From contig PCYF01000064.1 of assembly GCA_002762915.1 (NCBI GenBank), positions 1 through 9,340 of the forward strand: DNA of 9,340 nucleotides. Reading direction: 5' to 3'. Both the position numbers and the translations under genes were made by a program. Shown piece after piece: positions 5,198-9,340 of this stretch. Below the pieces are notes generated by a model. That model did no database searches. It had not been told where the DNA came from and saw nothing but the letters and a program-made list of their open reading frames with translations. Each line of letters starts with the position of its first letter. Within the stretch, counting starts at the first letter, position 1. The stretch is from Candidatus Woesearchaeota archaeon CG10_big_fil_rev_8_21_14_0_10_32_9 (lineage in GTDB: Archaea > Nanobdellota > Nanobdellia > Woesearchaeales > 21-14-0-10-32-9).

Positions 5198-6004
5198 TCA
5201 GAATACTGAATATAAAACAGATAATGCTAGCACAAAGAAGGTTGCCCCAGCATATGTACTTAGTGTTTGTACATTCATCTTTTGAGCTAATTTTGCACCC
5301 AACTGCGCTCCAATTATTACTCCAGGTATTGAAAATATTAGCATTGAAAGAGTTTTTGTCAAAAACGCACCATCTGCATTTGTCCAAAATATTGCGTGTA
5401 TAATCAGTGCCGCAATGACGCTTATAGATACTACCATTATGGATGTTCCTGATGCTGAAGGAACAGGGAGCCCCATTTTTTTTAAAAACATGTACTCATC
5501 TATTTCTCCTAGTCCTGCGGAAGTCATTCCTGTTAATAATCCACCAATAATTCCTGCACGTGTTACCTTTGAATCCACTCTTGCTTTTTTATGTTTAGTA
5601 TGTATCCCTGTGTGAGCAGGATGTCTTGGTAGCGCTTTTTTTTCTTGTATAAGAAATAAGAATGCTACGTAAAATAATACTGCGGATAAGGCCATCAGTA
5701 ATACTGTTTCTGGCAAGTATCTTGCAAGTAAAGCTCCAACTATCGTTGCAGGAACAGTAAACAAAATTATTTTTTTTATGATGTGAAAATTTATTGATTT
5801 TCTTCTCCAGTAAGCAGATACTCCACTTATCAAACTAAATAATTCTATTACTAGTCCTAAGAAAACAGCATGAATTGGATCTATTTTGAATACAAGAATA
5901 AATATTGGCGTAAAGAATATTGCGCCACCCACACCTATTGAAGTTGCTATTCCTGCCAATAGTATTGCAACGGGAAATAACGTCCAGTAAATTAAGTCAA
6001 TCAT
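5198..6004 (-). CDS. TSUP family permease (TauE/SafE, sulfite exporter-like)
   Basis: A 268-residue integral membrane protein with the two-repeat layout of the TSUP (TauE/SafE, DUF81) family, whose members move sulfite, sulfonates or other sulfur-containing or organic anions. The first repeat opens with ATSIGVGGAIFFTPIFIL (20-37), the second with GGLLTGMTSAGLGEIDEY (154-171) and the GLPVPSASGTS segment (178-188). About eight hydrophobic segments are visible. The repeats are joined by a hydrophilic loop with four histidines in eleven residues (H128, H131, H135, H138) plus many lysines. The substrate cannot be read from the sequence. The gene starts one base after the stop of the tail-anchored protein gene, so the two are co-transcribed and perhaps translationally coupled. 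Confidence 0.9.
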   Translation of the reverse strand: MIDLIYWTLFPVAILLAGIATSIGVGGAIFFTPIFILVFKIDPIHAVFLGLVIELFSLISGVSAYWRRKSINFHIIKKIILFTVPATIVGALLARYLPETVLLMALSAVLFYVAFLFLIQEKKALPRHPAHTGIHTKHKKARVDSKVTRAGIIGGLLTGMTSAGLGEIDEYMFLKKMGLPVPSASGTSIMVVSISVIAALIIHAIFWTNADGAFLTKTLSMLIFSIPGVIIGAQLGAKLAQKMNVQTLSTYAGATFFVLALSVLYSVF

Positions 6005-6005
6005 T

Positions 6006-6272
6006 TTAACTTACCAACAAAATTATGCCCCTTATTATGAAATATAAAATAACTAAAAAAACAATTAAAGAAACCCAAAATCTTAATCTATCCTTCGCTA
6101 TTTCTGCTTTCGGCATATGATCTGGCACTTCTCCAATGTAGTCTTTTCCAAATGTTGATTGTGAGCCTCCTTGTTCTGTCTTTCTATTATCTGCTTTGAA
6201 TCCATTTCCATTTCCAGATTCTTTTAAGCTCAATGAGGAAGATTCGTTAGAATTTTGACTTTTTTCTGCCAT
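6006..6272 (-). CDS. Small tail-anchored protein, unrecognised, co-encoded with TSUP permease
   Basis: An 88-residue protein. Residues 1-45 are a low-complexity hydrophilic stretch rich in Ser, Asn, Gly and Glu, probably disordered. A short linker follows (GEVPDHMPKAEIAKDRLRF), then one membrane segment at about 66-87 (WVSLIVFLVILYFIIRGIILLVS, interrupted by one Arg). With no signal peptide and the hydrophobic segment at the very C-terminus, the N-terminal part should face the cytoplasm. It is the first gene of a two-gene unit and ends one base before the permease ATG. That tight arrangement suggests an accessory or stabilising subunit, but no family is recognised. The TATA box 31 nt upstream supports the start. 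Confidence 0.78.
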   Translation of the reverse strand: MAEKSQNSNESSSLSLKESGNGNGFKADNRKTEQGGSQSTFGKDYIGEVPDHMPKAEIAKDRLRFWVSLIVFLVILYFIIRGIILLVS

Positions 6273-6295
6273 TTATTCTATTTTGCTAAACTTAG

Positions 6296-6303
6296 TATAT
6301 AAA
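6296..6303 (-). promoter_or_regulatory. TATA box of the tail-anchored protein/TSUP operon
   Basis: On the minus strand TTTATATA begins 31 nt before the ATG at 6272, implying a leaderless transcript. Confidence 0.7.
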
Positions 6304-6359
6304 TTTGTCTCTCAACCTAAATCTAATGAATTATATTCACTAGCCAGTAACAAAAAGTA

Positions 6360-6366
6360 TTTAAAT
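6360..6366 (+). promoter_or_regulatory. TATA box of the 504-aa protein gene
   Basis: TTTAAAT with an A-rich element ahead (CAAAAAGTA) begins 28 nt before the ATG at 6388. It shares the 115-base region between divergent starts with the 6296-6303 box. Confidence 0.72.
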
Positions 6367-6387
6367 GGCCTGTAATTCTTAAAAAAA

Positions 6388-7902
6388 ATGAATCTAGGCC
6401 CAATATTTAACTTACTTAATAAACTAGATGGCACCAGGACATTGAGCAGTGTTGCTGAAGAGTTTATAAACACATACGAACCTCAAGACGTCAGAACAGC
6501 CTCCACTCTAGAAGACATTCTAACAGATCAAGTTAAGCACATATCCAATAATGTTCTAGACACTTTGTTTAATACAGACTATGAACAAGCGCCCTTTACA
6601 ATAAGTAAAATTTTGTCAACTGCATTGTTCTCAGACATTAACTCTGAACTTCCTAAAAATTACAAAACAGTCAATATAGAAAACTATGAATTTATTTTAC
6701 AAAACTTAGAAAAATTATACAAAAATACAACGCTTGAGTTTGCTTATTCAAATATGAATTATCTTAAAAAGGACCGAGCAAAGCTTTCTTTTGCGGAGAG
6801 ACAATTCAAAAAAATAGGAATGAAAAGTATTGATAAAAAAACGCTTGCAAAGCATCCTATTGAATCTCTAAGAAATGATGAAGTAATAAAAGAAGCAGTT
6901 GAAGCATATATAGAAATAAAAGAGGGAGTTAATTATCTTGAGAAAGAAAACACAATAATACTCACCTCTTCAAATGTTTGCAACAATCTTATTTCAGAGT
7001 TTAGAAAAAATTTGTTATTTATTAAAGATTTGAGAGCTAAAGATTTGCCTTCAAGTGAAGAAGAAGTAGATGCAGAACTTGCAAAATTAATCAGAGGAGA
7101 CATAAATAGATCAAGAGTACTAAAAAATCTACAAACTATTCCACAAAAAGAAATTACTCCCATCAAATCAGAAACTGCAAACAATCAAACACAAACTTTT
7201 ACTCAGAAACCTAGTTTTAAAGAGAACAAAGCATACAACAGTTCTCATTTAGAATTTCTCACAGAAAGAGGTTTCAAATCTCAAAAAGCTAAAGAAATAT
7301 TGGATTCAGTTAAAATGGACGACATTAAAGAGTTCATCTTAGGAATTGAGAATACTTTCCGAAATTATGGTCTTAAATCGAGAGACGCACAAATCTTATT
7401 TGAAAATAATTCAGAAATATTAAACTTGAAAAATGGACATAAGTTAGATTACATAAAATCTTTAGAAATGTTATTTGATTTTGTTAATCCAACAAAAGTA
7501 TCGGGAATATTGCCAAAATATAATCCTTCCATGTATGCCTCAACTAGTTCAATCCAAGAATTTATTAAAAAAATGAATCAAGAAAGTAAAATTTCCACAG
7601 TCAATTTAGACATAATCACTGATGAAAAAGATAAAAACTATTACTTAAGTATGATCAAAAATAATACGCCCATATTTGGAGAATTTTTAGAGAAATGGCA
7701 ATCTAAAGGATTTAATAAACAAAAAACTCCTATGTACAAAGCGTATAGTGAAGAATTTGGAGAAGGACAATTTAGAAAAGTAAAACATGGTTCTGCAAGA
7801 TCAGTATACAAGATTGAGAATGATGGAAGTGGAAATTACACTCTTTTACTTTGTACATATTTCAAAAATCACACAGAGTACGATAAATTCTACAAAAAAT
7901 AA
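6388..7902 (+). CDS. Hypothetical protein, 504 aa, largely helical, unrecognised
   Basis: I do not recognise this protein. It is soluble by appearance and mostly helical. Residues 1-245 are a helix-rich N-terminal region. Residues 252-285 are a polar linker rich in Gln, Thr, Lys and Asn, probably disordered. Residues 286-370 hold two similar units, LEFLTERGFKSQKAKEIL and IENTFRNYGLKSRDAQILFENNSEIL, each a helix, a Gly-[FL]-K-S turn and a second helix. This spacing faintly resembles mTERF-type or other alpha-solenoid repeats; that is a guess. The C-terminus (463-504) has a different, beta-rich flavour (RSVYKIENDGSGNYTLLLCTYF). One cysteine in the N-terminal half and one near the end exclude a zinc-finger role. 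It is the longest gene here, starts with a good leaderless promoter, and has an intact frame. It precedes the rhomboid gene by 60 bases. Confidence 0.85.
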   Translation: MNLGPIFNLLNKLDGTRTLSSVAEEFINTYEPQDVRTASTLEDILTDQVKHISNNVLDTLFNTDYEQAPFTISKILSTALFSDINSELPKNYKTVNIENYEFILQNLEKLYKNTTLEFAYSNMNYLKKDRAKLSFAERQFKKIGMKSIDKKTLAKHPIESLRNDEVIKEAVEAYIEIKEGVNYLEKENTIILTSSNVCNNLISEFRKNLLFIKDLRAKDLPSSEEEVDAELAKLIRGDINRSRVLKNLQTIPQKEITPIKSETANNQTQTFTQKPSFKENKAYNSSHLEFLTERGFKSQKAKEILDSVKMDDIKEFILGIENTFRNYGLKSRDAQILFENNSEILNLKNGHKLDYIKSLEMLFDFVNPTKVSGILPKYNPSMYASTSSIQEFIKKMNQESKISTVNLDIITDEKDKNYYLSMIKNNTPIFGEFLEKWQSKGFNKQKTPMYKAYSEEFGEGQFRKVKHGSARSVYKIENDGSGNYTLLLCTYFKNHTEYDKFYKK

Positions 7903-7933
7903 TTGAAAAAACCTGTATCTTTAGAGAAATAAA

Positions 7934-7940
7934 TTTAAAT
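7934..7940 (+). promoter_or_regulatory. TATA box of the rhomboid gene
   Basis: TTTAAAT with A-rich sequence ahead (GAGAAATAAA) begins 29 nt before the ATG at 7963, implying a leaderless transcript. Confidence 0.72.
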
Positions 7941-7941
7941 A

Positions 7942-7959
7942 AAAAGAGCATTCTCTTTT
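7942..7959 (+). repeat. Perfect 7-bp inverted repeat between TATA box and rhomboid start
   Basis: AAAAGAG-CATT-CTCTTTT is a perfect inverted repeat with a 4-base centre, placed directly after the TATA box and ending 3 bases before the ATG. In archaea an operator at this spot would block polymerase recruitment. No regulator is identified, and AT-rich DNA yields such repeats by chance. Confidence 0.45.
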
Positions 7960-7962
7960 ATT

Positions 7963-8646
7963 ATGGGAAAAATATTCAAGTACAGCGGCGCACTTACAAT
8001 AATTGGAGTAACAGCCCTAGTTTTTATTATACAACTCATTCTCGGCAATGGATTCACAGAAGCATTTTTGTTAAATTCTGCAGAAGTTTGGAGTAGACCT
8101 TGGATTCTAATAACATCTATGTTTCTTCACGCAGATCCTAGTCATTTTCTTTTCAACATGTACGCACTATTTTTATTTGGTCCATTAATTGAATCAAGAA
8201 TAGGCACTAAAAGATTTTATTTGATTTATTTTTTATCAGGAATAATTGCAGCACTCGCATCAATATTTTTCTATGATAAAGCACTAGGAGCAAGTGGAGC
8301 AATAATGGGCATTCTGGGTGTTACAATTATGTTAATGCCTGATCTGCAAGTTCTATTCTTATTTTTTGTCCCTATGTCTTTGAGAACCGCCGGAATAATT
8401 TTCGCATTAATTGATATCTTTGGAGTTTTTGTTCCTAGCAATGTTGCAAACATAGCACATCTTGCAGGTTTATCAGCAGGACTTATTTATGGATATCTTT
8501 TGTTGAAAAAAAAGAAGGCGTATCAAGCAAAATTTGAAAAACCTCCCGCGACACAAACTAAATTTAAGTCTAAGAAGAATAATAATAAAAATATTGAGTT
8601 GTCTGAAGACGAAATTCAAGAATATATAAAAAACGGAAAATTGTAA
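7963..8646 (+). CDS. Rhomboid family intramembrane serine protease
   Basis: A 227-residue polytopic membrane protein that would cleave single-span membrane proteins within the bilayer. The catalytic serine is S111 in GASGAIMG and the catalytic histidine is H166 in NIAHLAGL. The oxyanion-side residues sit in HFLFNMYALF (H61, N65), and FLHAD (54-58) is the usual motif before it. Six membrane segments fit at about 8-28, 47-72, 84-104, 108-126, 129-156 and 162-181. The tail (182-227) is first basic and Lys/Asn-rich and then ends in an acidic helix, IELSEDEIQEYIKNGKL. The active site is complete, so it should be active. Its substrates are unknown; nearby membrane proteins with one helix, such as the 88-aa protein, are candidates only by proximity. 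Confidence 0.94.
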   Translation: MGKIFKYSGALTIIGVTALVFIIQLILGNGFTEAFLLNSAEVWSRPWILITSMFLHADPSHFLFNMYALFLFGPLIESRIGTKRFYLIYFLSGIIAALASIFFYDKALGASGAIMGILGVTIMLMPDLQVLFLFFVPMSLRTAGIIFALIDIFGVFVPSNVANIAHLAGLSAGLIYGYLLLKKKKAYQAKFEKPPATQTKFKSKKNNNKNIELSEDEIQEYIKNGKL

Positions 8647-8657
8647 GCATTCTTACA
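8642..8657. repeat. Inverted repeat spanning two convergent stop codons
   Basis: TGTAAG-CATT-CTTACA is a perfect 6-bp inverted repeat. It contains the TAA of the rhomboid gene (8644-8646) and, on the other strand, the TAA of the 164-aa gene (8653-8655); the stops are six bases apart. It may act in both directions at transcript ends, but no T-tract follows. Confidence 0.4.
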
Positions 8658-9147
8658 TATCTCTGACGCCTAAATTCATTATTGATTGTATGTTTGATGA
8701 AATTACATCTCCTGTTTCAGAATCTATTTTTACATTAATTATATTGAACGCCGTTGAAATTAAAGTTATGTTCCATACTTGTTTGTGAAGTGATTGCAGA
8801 ATGTTAATTTTCTTCATTATCATTTCTGATTTATACTTTTCTTGTCGAACTGCTTCAACAGTAAGATTTGCATCACTTAAACTTATTTTTACTTTGTCAA
8901 GTTCTAATTTATTAATTGTTTGAGCTTCTTTGAATACTTCTTCTTCGGGAAGTCTTTTTATTGGTTCTGTTTGGAAGACTGTGATTCGGTCTTTATTTTC
9001 ATTGTAGAAACCAAATTCCCATGTAGGAACTTTGTCTTTTTCTTCCATTAAATAAGCATGAACTAAATAGTATCCTTCTTCATTTTTTACAAAATCCTGA
9101 AACTCCTCTGACTCTAGAAGCAATTTGTACGCGTCAAAAACATCCAT
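8653..9147 (-). CDS. PepSY-like domain protein, 164 aa, hypothetical
   Basis: A 164-residue protein without signal peptide or membrane helix. The N-terminal half (FDAYKLLLESEEFQDFVKN, then YLVHAYLMEE and TWEFGFYNENKDRITVF) and the C-terminal half (QVWNITLISTAFNIINVKID followed by SETGDVISS, 141-151) both resemble PepSY-type units, in which strands carry a W-x-x-x pattern and end in a D-x-x-T-G-x-V turn. I recognise this general layout from hypothetical proteins of DPANN archaea, not a function. The frame is open to an ATG at 9210, directly after the upstream gene's stop. A TATA box 29 nt before the ATG at 9147 and the better N-terminus favour 9147. The longer start would add 21 residues and coupling to the upstream gene, and it cannot be excluded. 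Confidence 0.75.
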   Translation of the reverse strand: MDVFDAYKLLLESEEFQDFVKNEEGYYLVHAYLMEEKDKVPTWEFGFYNENKDRITVFQTEPIKRLPEEEVFKEAQTINKLELDKVKISLSDANLTVEAVRQEKYKSEMIMKKINILQSLHKQVWNITLISTAFNIINVKIDSETGDVISSNIQSIMNLGVRDM

Positions 9148-9168
9148 GTTTTTGTTAATTCTGGATGA

Positions 9169-9176
9169 TTTATATA
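9169..9176 (-). promoter_or_regulatory. TATA box of the PepSY-like protein gene
   Basis: On the minus strand TATATAAA begins 29 nt before the ATG at 9147. It lies inside the coding part of the longer alternative start at 9210 and argues for the shorter protein. Confidence 0.68.
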
Positions 9177-9210
9177 TGTTTTGAATAGAAACGTAAGAAA
9201 AAAATTCCAT

Positions 9211-9340
9211 TTATGAAGGGCATGTTCCCCATATAGGTTTACTTAGTGTCCACGATGCCGCACTTGTATCGAAATAAATAGGTTTACTTGGAATATTTGT
9301 TACACACCAGTCTGATAAATCCTGATTAAAACTAGAAGCA
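9211..9340 (-). CDS. C-terminal end of a DUF285/BspA-like surface protein (runs off right edge)
   Basis: The last 42 residues of a protein whose body lies beyond the window. The visible part begins ASSFNQDLSDWCVTNIP, the FNQDLSxW pattern being the hallmark of DUF285 (BspA-like leucine-rich-type) repeats, and ends WGTCPS. A cysteine after the last repeat (position 12 of the fragment) and one just before the end (position 40) fit a capping module seen at the end of such proteins, perhaps joined by a disulfide. Proteins of this family are mostly secreted or cell-surface and implicated in adhesion. No membrane anchor is present at this end, so any anchor or signal would be in the missing N-terminal part. 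The stop codon abuts the alternative ATG of the next gene at 9210. Confidence 0.82.
   Translation of the reverse strand, partial: ASSFNQDLSDWCVTNIPSKPIYFDTSAASWTLSKPIWGTCPS
9233..9289 (-). repeat. 12-bp direct repeat in the DUF285 gene end
   Basis: ATAGGTTTACTT (plus-strand spelling) occurs at 9233-9244 and 9278-9289, 45 bases apart and so in frame. On the coding strand both copies encode Ser-Lys-Pro-Ile. It is probably a trace of a small internal duplication or of repeated protein structure. Confidence 0.5.

Noticed and set aside
5163..5615. Short frames at 5163-5387, 5194-5403 and 5415-5615 overlapping the TSUP permease
   Set aside because: All are out-of-frame or antisense readings of a clear membrane protein gene.
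6933..7184. 83-aa minus-strand frame within the 504-aa gene
   Set aside because: Antisense shadow with no promoter or protein features of its own.
7842..7902. RelE/ParE-type toxin domain at the C-terminus of the 504-aa protein
   Set aside because: A brief likeness (RSVYKI followed by a hydrophobic strand), but the region is too short and no antitoxin gene is next to it.
8271..8453. 60-aa minus-strand frame within the rhomboid gene
   Set aside because: It lies opposite the catalytic serine region of an intact rhomboid.
1..9340. tRNA, rRNA, CRISPR, insertion sequence or phage features
   Set aside because: No cloverleaf-like or B-box sequence in the intergenic gaps, no regularly spaced repeats, and no transposase, integrase or phage motif in any frame read.

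Overview
The window reads as chromosomal DNA from a small-genome archaeon, most likely a DPANN lineage of the Woesearchaeota/Pacearchaeota kind. The archaeal assignment rests on an archaeal EF-1beta, an archaeal-type Trm1, the oapA-oapB-oapC gene set, AT-rich TATA boxes placed about 27-31 nt before start codons, and dense packing of short genes. The finer lineage is an inference from low GC and family flavour. No gap longer than about 120 bases is without a gene. I saw no tRNA, rRNA, CRISPR array, transposon or phage gene.

Layout. 1-329 (-): 5' part of a class I SAM methyltransferase that runs off the left edge. 410-2071 (+): the oapABC (arvABC) cluster, i.e. an Era/Ras-like small GTPase with an N-terminal amphipathic basic helix, a DUF2073 protein and a zinc-ribbon DUF2072 protein, followed by a small two-helix membrane protein. 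2086-2937 (-): NIF3-family dinuclear metal protein. 3021-4659 (+): tRNA m2,2G26 methyltransferase Trm1, then an unrecognised 168-aa protein. 4681-6272 (-): on one promoter a 57-aa zinc-ribbon protein (not listed by a minimum-length ORF search) and EF-1beta; on another a small tail-anchored protein and a TSUP (TauE/SafE) permease. 6388-8646 (+): an unrecognised 504-aa protein and a rhomboid protease. 8653-9340 (-): a PepSY-like 164-aa protein and the C-terminal end of a DUF285/BspA-like surface protein.

How the genes fit together. Translation and tRNA modification genes (trm1, ef1b, the zinc ribbon next to ef1b) sit beside a membrane and surface set (oapABC plus small membrane protein, TSUP permease plus tail-anchored protein, rhomboid, DUF285 protein). 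The most interesting system is the oapABC cluster. In Haloferax the genes were first described next to a replication origin, and the GTPase was later reported to drive extracellular vesicle formation (ArvA). Here it occurs without a neighbouring orc1/cdc6 and with a possible extra membrane partner. Most first genes of transcription units appear to be leaderless; the one strong Shine-Dalgarno sequence is before ef1b, an internal operon gene.
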